A stretch of DNA of 64,000 nucleotides from Amycolatopsis sp. cg9 (GTDB lineage: Bacteria; Actinomycetota; Actinomycetes; Mycobacteriales; Pseudonocardiaceae). Under the pieces are notes generated by a model that saw only the letters and a program-made list of their open reading frames with translations, did not search any database and was not told where the DNA came from. The stretch covers positions 5,874,501-5,938,500 of the forward strand of contig NZ_CP166850.1 in assembly GCF_041346945.1 (NCBI RefSeq). Direction: 5' to 3'. Each line of letters starts with the position of its first letter. Position 1 is the stretch's first letter. Below are positions 1-9,525 of the stretch, one piece after another. Both the position numbers and the translations under genes were made by a program.

Positions 1-1764
1 GGCGGCTGGCTGCCCGCGAACAAACTCGTGCGCATCAAGCAGAACCGGTTCTTCAACCACTACACGAACCCGGCGGGCCCGTTCGACGCGCAGCCGGTGA
101 CCGCGCCGGTGGTGTGGTTGCCGCACAACGAAATCGCGAACTCGCCCAGCAACCCGGTCCAGCTGACCCAAGGCACCTTCGCCGGCCAGCTCGTCTACGG
201 CGACGTGACCTACGGCGGCCTGCAGCGGGTCTACCTCGAGAAGGTCAACGGCGAGTACCAGGGCGCGGTTTTCCGGATGACACAAGGACTCGAGTCCGGG
301 GTCAGCCGGATCAGCCTCGGCCCGGACGGCGCGATCTACACCGGCGGGATCGACGGCGGCGGAAACTGGGGGCAGCCGGGCAAGCTCGCCTACGGCCTGC
401 AGAAGCTGACGCCCAACGGCGCCGGCACCTTCGACATCCTCGCCATGCGGGCGGTCGCGGGCGGGTTCGAACTCGAGTACACCCAGCCGCTGTCCGCGGC
501 GACCGTGGCCGACCTGAGCACGAAGTACCAGGTCTCGCAATGGCGGTACGCGCCAACGGCCGCGTACGGCGGCCCGAAGGTCGACGAGCAGACGCTCGCC
601 GTCACCGGCACGACGGTGTCCGCCGACCGCAAGAAGGTCACGCTGCGGATCGCCGGCCTGCAGGCCGGGCGGGTCGTGCACGTCCGGTCGCCGCGGCCGT
701 TCGCGGCCGAATCCGGCACGCCGTTGTGGAGCACGGAAGCGTGGTACACCCTCAACTCCGTGGTGGGTGGCCCGCCCGCCGCCCTGACCTACGAAGCGGA
801 GCGGGCCACGCTGAGCGGCGGCGCGGGCGTCAACACCGACCACCCGGGCTACCAGGCCACCGGATTCGTCGACGGGTACTGGAACTCCGGCGCCGCCACG
901 ACGTTCGCGGTGACCGTGCCGTCCGCCGGGACCTACAACGTCGGCCTGCGGTACTCGAACGGCCCGAACCCCAGCGCCGGCACGAAATCCGTGAGCGTCT
1001 ACGTCAACGGCGCGAAGGTCCGCCAGACCCGGCTCGCCAGCACGACGACGTGGGACAACTGGGCGCTGCAGCCGGAAGCCCTCTCGCTCGCCGCGGGCGC
1101 CAACTCGATCTCCTACCGGTTCGACAGCGGCGACACCGGCAACGTCAACCTCGACAACATCACCGTCACCGCGGCCACCCGCGTCCCGCTGTTCGACGGG
1201 ACGAACCTGGACGCGTGGGAGCTCCGATCCGGCGGCGCGGCAACGTGGCCGATCTCCGGCGGGTCCGTGGAAGCGCTCGGCGGGGACATCCGGACCCGGC
1301 AGAAGTTCGGCGACTTCAAGCTCCACGTCGAGTGGTACGAGCCGCAATACCCGCCGGAGGTGACCGGGCAGGCGCGGGGCAACAGCGGCGTCTACCTGCA
1401 GGACCGGTACGAGCTGCAGGTGCTCGATTCCTTCGGGGACACCACGCTCGCCAACGACGAGGCCGGTTCGATCTACTCGCAGAAGGCGCCGGACGTCAAC
1501 GCCGCGACCGCACCGCTGACGTGGCAGACCTACGACATCACGTTCCGGGCGGCCCGGTTCGACAGCGCCGGGACCAAGACCGACAACGCCCGGGTGACCG
1601 TCGTCTGGAACGGCGTGACCGTCCACAACGACGTCGCCATCACCGGTTCGACCGGCGGCGGTGATCCGGAAGGCGCGGCCGCCGGCGCGATCCGGCTGCA
1701 GGACCACGGTGACGCCGGTGCGAACCCGAGGTTCCGGAACGTCTGGGTCGAGCCGATCGGCTGA
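1..1764 (+). CDS. Secreted sugar dehydrogenase-like protein with CBM and DUF1080 domains (5' partial)
   Basis: The reading frame is open to the left edge, so the N-terminus, including any signal peptide, is missing. The visible part starts inside a glucose/sorbosone dehydrogenase-like beta-propeller (GPDGAIYTGG motif near residue 110). It continues with a CBM6/CBM35-type carbohydrate-binding module (from LTYEAE, about residues 255-385) and ends in a DUF1080/3-keto-disaccharide hydrolase lectin-like fold (from LFDGTNLDAWEL to the C-terminus). Such multidomain proteins are secreted and act on plant or microbial glycans; the precise substrate cannot be read. The gene converges on the FAD monooxygenase gene and ends just before a strong hairpin. 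Confidence 0.75.
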   Translation, partial: GGWLPANKLVRIKQNRFFNHYTNPAGPFDAQPVTAPVVWLPHNEIANSPSNPVQLTQGTFAGQLVYGDVTYGGLQRVYLEKVNGEYQGAVFRMTQGLESGVSRISLGPDGAIYTGGIDGGGNWGQPGKLAYGLQKLTPNGAGTFDILAMRAVAGGFELEYTQPLSAATVADLSTKYQVSQWRYAPTAAYGGPKVDEQTLAVTGTTVSADRKKVTLRIAGLQAGRVVHVRSPRPFAAESGTPLWSTEAWYTLNSVVGGPPAALTYEAERATLSGGAGVNTDHPGYQATGFVDGYWNSGAATTFAVTVPSAGTYNVGLRYSNGPNPSAGTKSVSVYVNGAKVRQTRLASTTTWDNWALQPEALSLAAGANSISYRFDSGDTGNVNLDNITVTAATRVPLFDGTNLDAWELRSGGAATWPISGGSVEALGGDIRTRQKFGDFKLHVEWYEPQYPPEVTGQARGNSGVYLQDRYELQVLDSFGDTTLANDEAGSIYSQKAPDVNAATAPLTWQTYDITFRAARFDSAGTKTDNARVTVVWNGVTVHNDVAITGSTGGGDPEGAAAGAIRLQDHGDAGANPRFRNVWVEPIG

Positions 1765-1769
1765 CCGTC

Positions 1770-1806
1770 GTCCGGCGGGCGCCCGTGCACCGGGCCCCCG
1801 CCGGAC
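1770..1806. terminator. Bidirectional terminator hairpin
   Basis: Sixteen-base arms at 1770-1785 and 1791-1806 pair with one mismatch around a five-base loop. The hairpin lies between two convergent genes and has no strong T-tract on either side, so it is called from position and stem strength. Confidence 0.65.
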
Positions 1807-1819
1807 GCGTCTGTCCACA

Positions 1820-3331
1820 TTAGACGATCGCGTCGCCGAACCAGCGCCGGGCGGCCCGGTCGAACGAGCCGCGATCGGGGACGCGCTCTCCGGCCCAGGC
1901 GACGACTCCGTCGGGACGGATCAGGACCGCACCGAACCCGAGGTCGTTTTCCGCGGTACCCGCGACGTACCGCACCTCGCCTTCCCAGGCCGCCGCGGAA
2001 GCACGCAGGCCCTCGCCGGCGCTGAAGTCGAGGACGACGCCGCGGCCGTCCTGCACCAGGTCGGCGAGGGCCGTCCCGTCTGCCAGGCGGAAGGCCGGGG
2101 CCGTCCGGCCGACCAGCGGCCGGTCGCTGCCGAGGTCGTAGCGGGCCGAGGTGCCGGAAAGCTTTTCGAACACGTACGTCGTGCCCTCCCGGGTGCCGAG
2201 CAGGTCGCGCAGCACGCTCTGGACCGCCTGGGCGTGCGGATCCGGCCGCATCGACGCCACCTGGGCCCGCGTCCAGCCCAGCGCCCAGGCACCGACCGGG
2301 TGGCGCTCGCGCGAGTAGGTGTCGAGCAGTCCCTCCGGCGCGTGCCCGCGGATCGTCGCCGCGAGCTTCCAGCCCAGGTTGACCGCGTCGCCGATGCCCG
2401 TGTTGAGACCCTGCCCGCCGAGGGGCGACACGATGTGCGCGGCGTCGCCCGCGAGCAGGACGCGGCCGCGCCGGTAGGTCGTCGCCTGCATCGCCCGGTC
2501 GGTGTAGCTCGAGGCGAGGTGGACCGCCGTCAGCGTCACGTCGGTACCGGACACGCGGCGCAGCACTTCCTGCAGGTGCTCGCGGGTGACTTCCCGCGAG
2601 CGGTCGAACGCGCCGCCGTCGAAGTCCATCACGCCGATGTGCCCCTCCGCGGGCATCCGGATGTACATGCCCGCCGGGGTCAGGGTGAACCCCGGGTTCA
2701 GCTTTTCGACGTCGGGGCTGGTGGCGAGCGCGACGTAGCCGGTGAACCGGGGCGCGGTGCCGGCGAACTCGAAGCCCGCGAGCCGGCGCACCGCGCTGCG
2801 CCCGCCGTCGCAGCCGACGGCCCAGCGTGCCGGGTACTCGTGCTCGCCGGCGTGCACGACCACGTGCTCGTCGTCCTGGGTGAGACCGTCCACCACGACC
2901 CCGCGGCGGACCTCGACGCCGAGCTTGGCGGCTCGCTCCGCCAGGACCGCTTCGACCGTGTCGAGGCTCGTCATGACGGTGTCCGGCAGCGGGCTGGGCA
3001 GCCGGAACGGCAGGGCCGTGAGGTCGACGTCGGCCGCGTCGAGCACGATCCCGGCGAAGTGCCCCGCCAGGCGGGGCCGGCCCGGCTCGCCGGCGCCGGC
3101 GAACCCGGGCAGCCCGGCCGCTTCCGCGAGCAGCGGCTCCAGCAGCCCGCGGCGGTCGAACGCCGCGATGGAGGTGGCGAACAGGCCGCGGCGGCCGAGC
3201 GGGGCCGTCCGCCAGGGGGTGCCGGGCTCCGGTTCCCGTTCCAGCACCAGGACCGAGCAGCCCGCGAGGCCCAGCTCGCAGGCCAGGAACAGACCGACCG
3301 GGCCGGCGCCCACGATCACTGCGTCATGCAT
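1820..3331 (-). CDS. FAD-dependent aromatic monooxygenase (PheA/TfdB, rifampicin monooxygenase-like)
   Basis: A class A flavoprotein hydroxylase of about 503 residues. It has the N-terminal dinucleotide-binding motif VGAGPVGLFLACEL, the DG motif (CDGGRSAVRRL) and the GD motif (LLAGDAAHIVSPLGGQGLN), in family order, followed by a C-terminal thioredoxin-like domain typical of the phenol hydroxylase and Rox group. It should use NAD(P)H and O2 to hydroxylate an aromatic substrate. An upstream in-frame start is possible, but the start at 3331 places the Rossmann motif at residue 5 behind a GGAAGGGG ribosome site. It follows the PIG-L gene on the same strand by 132 bases. The substrate is unknown; drug inactivation is an alternative to catabolism. 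Confidence 0.85.
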   Translation of the reverse strand: MHDAVIVGAGPVGLFLACELGLAGCSVLVLEREPEPGTPWRTAPLGRRGLFATSIAAFDRRGLLEPLLAEAAGLPGFAGAGEPGRPRLAGHFAGIVLDAADVDLTALPFRLPSPLPDTVMTSLDTVEAVLAERAAKLGVEVRRGVVVDGLTQDDEHVVVHAGEHEYPARWAVGCDGGRSAVRRLAGFEFAGTAPRFTGYVALATSPDVEKLNPGFTLTPAGMYIRMPAEGHIGVMDFDGGAFDRSREVTREHLQEVLRRVSGTDVTLTAVHLASSYTDRAMQATTYRRGRVLLAGDAAHIVSPLGGQGLNTGIGDAVNLGWKLAATIRGHAPEGLLDTYSRERHPVGAWALGWTRAQVASMRPDPHAQAVQSVLRDLLGTREGTTYVFEKLSGTSARYDLGSDRPLVGRTAPAFRLADGTALADLVQDGRGVVLDFSAGEGLRASAAAWEGEVRYVAGTAENDLGFGAVLIRPDGVVAWAGERVPDRGSFDRAARRWFGDAIV

Positions 3332-3463
3332 GAGGAATCCCCTTCCGCAGCCGGTTCTCGGCGACCGGTTCAGGCTGCTGCGCGGCGCGCTCAGGGCGCG
3401 CACACGGCGCTGGTACGGGGTGTCAGGCACGCACAGCGGCGCACCGGCGGCCTGGGCCGGCGG

Positions 3464-4216
3464 TCAGTCGTCGGCGGGCAGGTCGAGGGGTGCCTGCAGG
3501 TCGTCGGCGCGGAACAGGACCGCGTGCTCGGCGCCCATGGCCTTCCCGTTCATCGCGGTGAACTTCGGGATCAGGTCGGCCGGGGCGGGGTGGTCCGGGA
3601 GCGCGGCCAGGTAGGCGGCGTGCGCCTCCAGCGAGGCGACGCCGCGGCGCAGCGGCTCGCCGGTGACGTCGACACCGTGGGTGGCGCCGGTGCCGCCGTG
3701 GGCGGGGGTGAGGAGCCAGCGCACGGAATGCGGTTCGAGGCGCTCTTCGTCGATCTGGTCGGGGAAGACCCACCGGTTGCCGGCGTCGCGCACCGCGTCG
3801 AGCGTCGCGAGCCCGGCCGCGCGGTGGTCGGCCTGGTCGTAGCCGAAGGGCGTTTCGACCTCGTGGCCGGTGCGGTACACGACGTCGGGCTTGAACCGGC
3901 GGATTTCGCGGCAGATGTCGCGGCGCAGGCCGAGGCCGTAGACGAGGACGCCGTCGGGGTGGTCGAGGATCGTCAGGTGTCCGACCCCGACGACGTCGCA
4001 GGCGGCCCGCTGTTCGGCGGCGCGCAGGCGGGCGGTCTCCTCGGGCGGGTTCGGCATGCCGGCTTCACCGCGGGTGAGCAGCAGGTAGCCGACCTCGATG
4101 CCGCGCGCGGTCCAGCGGGCCACCGCCGCGGACGTGCCGTACTCCATGTCGTCGGGGTGCGCGACGACGCAGAGCACACGCCGGAAGGACTCTTCGGGAA
4201 GGGCAGGCAGTGTCAT
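3464..4216 (-). CDS. PIG-L/LmbE family N-deacetylase
   Basis: A 250-residue protein with the zinc-binding AHPDDMEYG motif near residue 20 and a distal DQADHRAAG segment supplying further metal or catalytic histidines, as in MshB, Bca and related de-N-acetylases. It has no signal peptide and should act in the cytoplasm on an N-acetylated sugar conjugate or thiol adduct. In actinomycetes the family includes mycothiol deacetylase and mycothiol S-conjugate amidase, but nothing here fixes the substrate. It lies upstream of the FAD monooxygenase on the same strand, consistent with a two-gene detoxification or catabolic unit. Confidence 0.85.
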   Translation of the reverse strand: MTLPALPEESFRRVLCVVAHPDDMEYGTSAAVARWTARGIEVGYLLLTRGEAGMPNPPEETARLRAAEQRAACDVVGVGHLTILDHPDGVLVYGLGLRRDICREIRRFKPDVVYRTGHEVETPFGYDQADHRAAGLATLDAVRDAGNRWVFPDQIDEERLEPHSVRWLLTPAHGGTGATHGVDVTGEPLRRGVASLEAHAAYLAALPDHPAPADLIPKFTAMNGKAMGAEHAVLFRADDLQAPLDLPADD

Positions 4217-4573
4217 GGGGACAGCCTGCCGCTTCCAGGACCCGTTGTCCGGGGTGCCCGGCGCGGAAGACCTGATCGCCGCGGCGGTCGGGCCGGGCCC
4301 GATGGGGCTGGTGTCCCCTTCTCCGCGGCGCTCCGTCGAAGCGGTGGTGACGGCGTTCGGGTTCGCCCACCACCAAGCGGCCGACGCCCGTCCAGCGGCG
4401 AAACCCTGCTCACCCTGATCGGCACACCGGCTCGGCCGGAGCGCACCGCGTGGTGGTCGCGATGGCCGGCCGGTCGGCCATCCGACGGCTGACTGTTGCT
4501 TGTTCTGTCATGCGGAAGTTAGCCTCCGCAGAACGGAACTATGGAGGCTCACTTCCACCGAGAGGCGGATTCG
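4217..4573. promoter_or_regulatory. Divergent promoter region with 14-base inverted repeat
   Basis: This gap separates the leftward PIG-L gene from the rightward permease gene. An interrupted inverted repeat (4514-4527 GGAAGTTAGCCTCC and 4543-4556 GGAGGCTCACTTCC, one mismatch, 15-base spacer) sits just before the chosen permease start. It looks like an operator for a dimeric repressor or a 5'-UTR hairpin. No regulator gene adjoins it. I see no gene in the rest of the gap. Confidence 0.45.
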
Positions 4574-6106
4574 ATGGCGAAGAGCACGCCGGAGACAGGT
4601 GACGGGGCGGCCGCGGTGGGCAGGCCCGAGGACGAACGGCTCGGGATCGGCAGGACTTTCGCCTACGGCATCCAGCACGTCCTGACCATGTACGGCGGGA
4701 TCATCGCGCCCCCGCTGATCATCGGGGGCGCCGCGGGCGTCTCGCCCGCCGAAATCGGGCTGCTCGTCGCGTCGTGCCTGTTCATCGGTGGGCTGGCGAC
4801 GATCCTGCAGTCCTACGGCGTGCCGTTCTTCGGCTCGCGGCTGCCGCTGGTGCAGGGCACCTCCTTCGCCGGCGTGGCGACGATGACCGCGATCGTGGCC
4901 GATGGCGGGCTTCCCGCGGTGTTCGGTGCGGTGATCGTGTCCGCGCTGCTCGGCCTGCTCATCACGCCGGTGTTCTCCCGGCTGGTGAAGTACTTCCCGC
5001 CGGTCGTCACCGGGACGGTGATCACGGTGATCGGGCTCAGCCTGATGCCGGTCGCGGCCCGGTGGGCGATGGGCAACGACGCCAAGGCCGCGGACTTCGG
5101 GTCGGTCGCCGACATCGGGCTGGCCGCGGCGACGCTGGCGATCGTCCTGCTGCTGAGCAAGATCGCCGTTCCGGCGATTTCCCGGCTCTCGATCCTCCTG
5201 GCCATCGTGGTGGGCACCGCGCTGGCCGCCGTCCTCGGCAAGGCCGATTTCTCCCAGGTGGGGAACGGGCCGATCTTCGCGGTACCGGCCCCGTTCGGCT
5301 TCGGTGCGCCGACCTTCGACGTCGCCGCGATCGTGTCGATGTTCATCGTCGTGCTGGTGACCCTCACGGAGACCACGGCCGACATCCTCGCGGTCGGGGA
5401 AATCGTCGGCACGCGGGTCGGCCACCGCCGGATCGGCGACGGCCTGCGCGCCGACATGGCCTCGTCGGCGATCGCACCGATCTTCAACGGCTTCATCCAG
5501 AGCGCCTTCGCGCAGAACGTCGGCCTCGTCGCGATCACCGGGGTCCGGAGCAGGTTCGTGGTGACCGCCGGCGGCGGGGTGCTGGTGGTCCTCGGCCTGC
5601 TCCCGGTGCTCGGGCGGGTGGTCGCGGCCATCCCGTACCCGGTCCTGGGCGGCGCCGGTCTGGTGCTGTTCGGCACGGTCGCGGCCGCCGGCATCAAGAC
5701 GCTGTCCAAAGTGGACTTCAACGGCAACCTCAACCTGGTGATCGTCGCGGCTTCCGTCGGCCTGGGCATGGTCCCGATCGCGGTGCCCGGCTTCTACGAC
5801 CGGTTCCCGGCGTGGGTCGGCACGATCTTCCACTCCGGGATCAGCTCCGCCGCGCTGCTGGCCGTCGTGCTGAACCTGGTGTTCAACCACCTGAAGCCGG
5901 GCAAGGCGGGCAGCGAGCCGTCGGTCTTCGCGACGGCGACCCGGGTGATCGACTACTCGGACCTGAAGGTCCTTTCCCGGCTCGAGAACGGTGACAAGGT
6001 CGTCGACGGCAAGATCGTGGACGCGCGGGGCCGGCCGGTTCCGGTGCGGAACTCCGACGGGCAGCCGGTGTCCTACCGGATCGGCTCCGAGCCGGAGGAG
6101 CGCTGA
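4574..6106 (+). CDS. NCS2 family xanthine/uracil permease
   Basis: A polytopic membrane protein of 510 residues, the normal size for nucleobase:cation symporter-2. It starts with the typical GIQHVLTMYGGIIAPPLIIG segment, contains the QGTSFAG substrate-site motif after the third helix, and has the ETTADILAVGEI motif (acidic residue and small-residue run) that binds the purine or pyrimidine in UraA/UapA. About 12-14 hydrophobic segments are visible. It should import uracil, xanthine or urate with H+ or Na+. An alternative start at 4541 lies inside an inverted repeat and lacks a ribosome site; the start at 4574 follows GAGAGGCGG, so I prefer it. Confidence 0.88.
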   Translation: MAKSTPETGDGAAAVGRPEDERLGIGRTFAYGIQHVLTMYGGIIAPPLIIGGAAGVSPAEIGLLVASCLFIGGLATILQSYGVPFFGSRLPLVQGTSFAGVATMTAIVADGGLPAVFGAVIVSALLGLLITPVFSRLVKYFPPVVTGTVITVIGLSLMPVAARWAMGNDAKAADFGSVADIGLAAATLAIVLLLSKIAVPAISRLSILLAIVVGTALAAVLGKADFSQVGNGPIFAVPAPFGFGAPTFDVAAIVSMFIVVLVTLTETTADILAVGEIVGTRVGHRRIGDGLRADMASSAIAPIFNGFIQSAFAQNVGLVAITGVRSRFVVTAGGGVLVVLGLLPVLGRVVAAIPYPVLGGAGLVLFGTVAAAGIKTLSKVDFNGNLNLVIVAASVGLGMVPIAVPGFYDRFPAWVGTIFHSGISSAALLAVVLNLVFNHLKPGKAGSEPSVFATATRVIDYSDLKVLSRLENGDKVVDGKIVDARGRPVPVRNSDGQPVSYRIGSEPEER

Positions 6107-6177
6107 CGCGGTGACGAGGTTCCGGTGGCCGGGTGCCACGACCGGTCGTGGCACCCGGACTCACCGACGGGGTGGGG

Positions 6178-9100
6178 TCAGCCGGTCCGGCCGGCCTCGC
6201 TCGCGGGCAGGACCCGGTTCCACACCCGGACGTCGTCGATGCTGCCCGGCCAGAAGTCGCTGTGCTGCCCGCCCGAGACCGCGCGGCCGATCGCCAGCGG
6301 GCCCGGCGCGGCGTCGCCGGTCGCCTGGCTCCACGTCTTCGCCTGCGCCACGCCGTCGACGTAGAGGGTGTAGGTGCCGGCGTCGGCGTCGTGCACCCCG
6401 ACCAGGTGGTACCAGCGCCCGGGTTGCGGAGCGACGTCCGACAGCGCCCGGCCGGAGCTCGTCGAGAACGCCAAGCGGTCGTCGGCCGCCGAATACTGGA
6501 GGTAGAAGCCGCTGCTCGGGGTGCCGTCCTGGCTGAGCGCCGTCGCCCAGGAACCCGTGTGGTCGAGCCGGACCCGGGCGCTGACCGAGTAGTTGCCGGT
6601 GGTGTCCACGACCGGGCCGCCGGTCGCCGCGTACTGGCTCGCGCCGTCGAGCCGCAGGGCCGTGCCGGACGTGCCGGGGACCCATGCGGGGGAACCGGTC
6701 AAGGTGGCGTCGTGCGTTCCCGCGCTGTCGTGGGCGACCGCTCCACTGCCCTCGTCGAGGTTCCAGGCGCCGACCGGGTCCCGCTGCCCGGCGGGATGGG
6801 CGATCTGGAGGTTCTGGCGCTGGTGCGTGGTTTCGGTCCGGCCGCCGGGGCCGCGGTAGGACGCGGTCGCCGTCACCGTCGCCGCGCTGCCCGGCTCGGC
6901 ACCCGGCGGTGCGGTCAGCGTGTAGTCCCAGGTCCGGCTCTGCCCGGGCCGGATCGCGGCGGGCGGGCGGCCGGTGGCCGTGACCGACCAGCCGTCCGGG
7001 ACGGCGACGCTCACCCGCGGGGCGACGAGCGGGCTGCCGGTGGTGTTCCGCACGGTCACGCTCAGCGGCGTGCTCCCGCCGACCGTGATGACGCCGCCTG
7101 TGTTGGCGGGACCGACGGTGATCCGCGCGTCGCGGCTCGACGGTGTCCAGGACTGCAGCTCGGTGACGCCGACGAAGGCGCCCGGCGGATTCGTGAACAC
7201 GAGCCGGACCTTGCTGGTGGTGAGCGTCGGGAAGGTGATGCGGTTGACGCCGTTGCCCACCGGGGCCGCCTGCTCGCGGACCTGGCCGGGGACTTCCTGC
7301 CAGGCGGAGCCGGTCCAGTACTCCAGGCGGTAGGCCGCGGCGGGTTTGACCCCGCCGCCGTCGTCGTAGCCGTGCCAGCGGATGTCGCCGACCGGCGTGG
7401 GCGCGCCGAAGTCGACGCCGTAGAAGTCGCTCGCGTTCGGCGAGGAGTAGTTGGTCCAGCGGGTGTTCTCGGGGACTTCGCGGTACCAGACCTTGCCGTC
7501 GAGCGCGCTCCACGGGTTGTCGCCGGGCCACGTGTACGACGTGATCGGCTTCGGGTAGCCGGTGCGCAGCGGGTTCGCGGCGTCGTCGACGAGTTCCCCG
7601 GGCCGGGGGAGCGCGGTGCGGCCGACGTCGATCGTGGTGGCGCGCAGCGTCGCCGAGCGCTGGACGAGCCGGCCGTCGACGTAGAGCCGCATCCCGGCGC
7701 CCTGCCCGTAGTGCTTGCCGTCGCGGTCCCACAGCACCGTCACGGAATGGCCGTGGTACGGCACGTTTTCGGCGGCGAAGTGGTCCCAAGCGGACGGGGT
7801 GAGCGGCTGGACCCGCAGGGTGTCGTCGCTCTGGGGGCGGAGGCCGATCAGCCCGGACAGCACGAGATCGGTGTAGCTGGAGTGGTTGTAGTCCTCGCTG
7901 TGGTTCTGCCCGTCGTAGATCCACGCGTCGCGGTCCGGGTCGTGCGCCTCGGCGACGTAGGGCTCGCCGTTCTTGGTCTGGGTGCGCGCGTAGGCCGCCA
8001 GCGCCGCGGCGTAGTCCTCTTTGGACACCGTGGGCTGGGCCGGGTAGTCGTCGAGGAGGTTCGCCAGGCCGGTCAGGGTCTGCGCGGTGGCGAAGGGCCA
8101 GCTCGGCCCGTCCCAGCGGCAGCAGGAACCGGCGTCCTTCATGAAGAACGGGCTGCGGCGCTCGGCGGTGGTGGGGCCGAAGGCGCTCGCGAAGCCCTGG
8201 GGGTCGAGCAGCTGGGACCACGCCGCGCTGTCGGCGGGCCGGGCGGCGCCGAACATCCAGGGGAGGTACCCGATCTGCTCGCGGCTGCCGGACAGCTTGT
8301 GGTCCGGGTTGTCGTCGCGGGCCATCGCGTAGTAGAAGCCGCGGTCCGGGTCCCAGAGCCACTTCTGCAGGGAAGTCTTCAGCTTCGCGGCGCGCTGGGC
8401 GTACTCGGCGGCGAGCTCGCGGTCGCCGGCCGAGGCGGCGATGCGGCTGATCGCGAGGGCGTCGCCGTACTGGTAGGAATTGAGCGTCGGCCGGTAGCCG
8501 GCGCCGCCGTGGTAGGGGTTGGGCGATTCGTAGGAGGAGGCCGAGAACTCCATGGCGTCCCACACCGGCACGGACCAGTACAGCCCGAGGCCGGCGTCGA
8601 ACTGCTTGTCCCAGCCGCGGTATTGGCGCACGAGGGCGGGCAGCAGTTCGCGCAGCGGGCCGAAGTCGCCGGTCACCTGGGCCTGGCCGTAGGCCGAAGT
8701 GGCCAGCCAGACGCTGTACTCGTGCGCCCAGTCGGTGGTGTCGGCGTTGACGTCGTCGGTGGCGGGCTTGGCGCCCGCGCCGGGGCCGGTGAGCCAGAAC
8801 CGGAGGTAGTCCTGGCCGTAGCCCGGATCGCGCAGCCAGCGCCCCTCGGTCAGCTGGTGCCCGGCGGCCGCGTTGATCGCCTGGTAGGGCGCGGCGTAAC
8901 CGCAGCAGTCGAGGAACTCGGTCGAGATCCAGCCGTCGGCGGGGTTCGTGTAGCGCAGGTGTTCCTTGAAGACGCGCCAGCGGTAGTAGTAGACGCTCTC
9001 CATCGTGGTGTCGGGGAGGTCGACGAACGGGATGTTCGCTTCGTACCAGGCGGGATCGGCGTACCCGGCGAGGGCGGCGGAGTGGTCGAGGAAGTGCGTC

Positions 9101-9210
9101 CCCGAGCCGGTGCCCGCGGCGGCCGCGTCGGCGACGCCGGTGAGCGCGACCTGCGCGAGCAGGCCCACGGCGACCAGCCAGGTTCTTCCCCACGACACTC
9201 GGCGGCGCAT
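6178..9210 (-). CDS. Large secreted glycoside hydrolase with discoidin, NEW3 and LamG domains
   Basis: A 1010-residue exported protein. The start at 9210 has a GGAGGA site and gives an Arg-rich n-region, hydrophobic core and Ala-rich cleavage zone. Residues about 40-480 form an alpha/alpha-barrel, GH63/mannosidase-like (YYRWRVFKEHL, DWAHEYSVW, WDGPSWPFAT, YDGQNHSEDYNHSSY). Next come a short beta domain, an F5/8 type C (discoidin-like) module (about 600-700), an alpha-galactosidase NEW3 module (SLTV/APRVSV region) and a C-terminal concanavalin/LamG module (VGAWNLDEGSG to DDVRVWNR). It likely trims polysaccharides or glycoproteins outside the cell. A perfect 16-base palindrome 15 bases upstream suggests LacI-type sugar-responsive control. 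Confidence 0.82.
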   Translation of the reverse strand: MRRRVSWGRTWLVAVGLLAQVALTGVADAAAAGTGSGTHFLDHSAALAGYADPAWYEANIPFVDLPDTTMESVYYYRWRVFKEHLRYTNPADGWISTEFLDCCGYAAPYQAINAAAGHQLTEGRWLRDPGYGQDYLRFWLTGPGAGAKPATDDVNADTTDWAHEYSVWLATSAYGQAQVTGDFGPLRELLPALVRQYRGWDKQFDAGLGLYWSVPVWDAMEFSASSYESPNPYHGGAGYRPTLNSYQYGDALAISRIAASAGDRELAAEYAQRAAKLKTSLQKWLWDPDRGFYYAMARDDNPDHKLSGSREQIGYLPWMFGAARPADSAAWSQLLDPQGFASAFGPTTAERRSPFFMKDAGSCCRWDGPSWPFATAQTLTGLANLLDDYPAQPTVSKEDYAAALAAYARTQTKNGEPYVAEAHDPDRDAWIYDGQNHSEDYNHSSYTDLVLSGLIGLRPQSDDTLRVQPLTPSAWDHFAAENVPYHGHSVTVLWDRDGKHYGQGAGMRLYVDGRLVQRSATLRATTIDVGRTALPRPGELVDDAANPLRTGYPKPITSYTWPGDNPWSALDGKVWYREVPENTRWTNYSSPNASDFYGVDFGAPTPVGDIRWHGYDDGGGVKPAAAYRLEYWTGSAWQEVPGQVREQAAPVGNGVNRITFPTLTTSKVRLVFTNPPGAFVGVTELQSWTPSSRDARITVGPANTGGVITVGGSTPLSVTVRNTTGSPLVAPRVSVAVPDGWSVTATGRPPAAIRPGQSRTWDYTLTAPPGAEPGSAATVTATASYRGPGGRTETTHQRQNLQIAHPAGQRDPVGAWNLDEGSGAVAHDSAGTHDATLTGSPAWVPGTSGTALRLDGASQYAATGGPVVDTTGNYSVSARVRLDHTGSWATALSQDGTPSSGFYLQYSAADDRLAFSTSSGRALSDVAPQPGRWYHLVGVHDADAGTYTLYVDGVAQAKTWSQATGDAAPGPLAIGRAVSGGQHSDFWPGSIDDVRVWNRVLPASEAGRTG

Positions 9211-9224
9211 CGGGTCCTCCACGG

Positions 9225-9240
9225 TTTACAACGTTGTAAA
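9225..9240. promoter_or_regulatory. LacI-family operator palindrome
   Basis: TTTACAACGTTGTAAA is a perfect 16-base palindrome with a central CG, the hallmark of LacI/GalR operators. It lies 15 bases upstream of the secreted glycoside hydrolase start, where bound repressor would block transcription. No lacI-type gene is present in the window. Confidence 0.7.
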
Positions 9241-9525
9241 ACTCAGACTCGACCACTATCGCTCAGAAACGCTCAGAAGGGAACACCCGTCTTGCGTGCG
9301 CTGACCCTGGATGGCCGGCCGGTTGCTCTCGGTGTGCGACACCGCGGCCGGCGCCGATCCGCCGAACGGCGGCATAGCACCGCGCCACGGTGAATCGCAT
9401 GACCGCGATGACCTGCGGTGCGGTGCGCGCACCGTCGAAAGTCGGTGCCGGGCAAGGGAAAACCCGGCCAGCATCCTTCTTCCGCGGGCGGTCTCGCGTC
9501 CGCCGGGGAACGAGGAGATGCGTCG

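Noticed and set aside
1661..4492. Very long open frame antisense to the FAD monooxygenase and PIG-L genes
   Set aside because: Arg/Gly/Ala/Val-rich composition without any domain signature; it is a codon-bias shadow of two recognisable genes on the other strand.
6133..9393. Long open frames overlapping the glycoside hydrolase in other frames
   Set aside because: Low-complexity shadows of a high-GC gene; only the minus-strand frame with signal peptide and glycosidase motifs is real.
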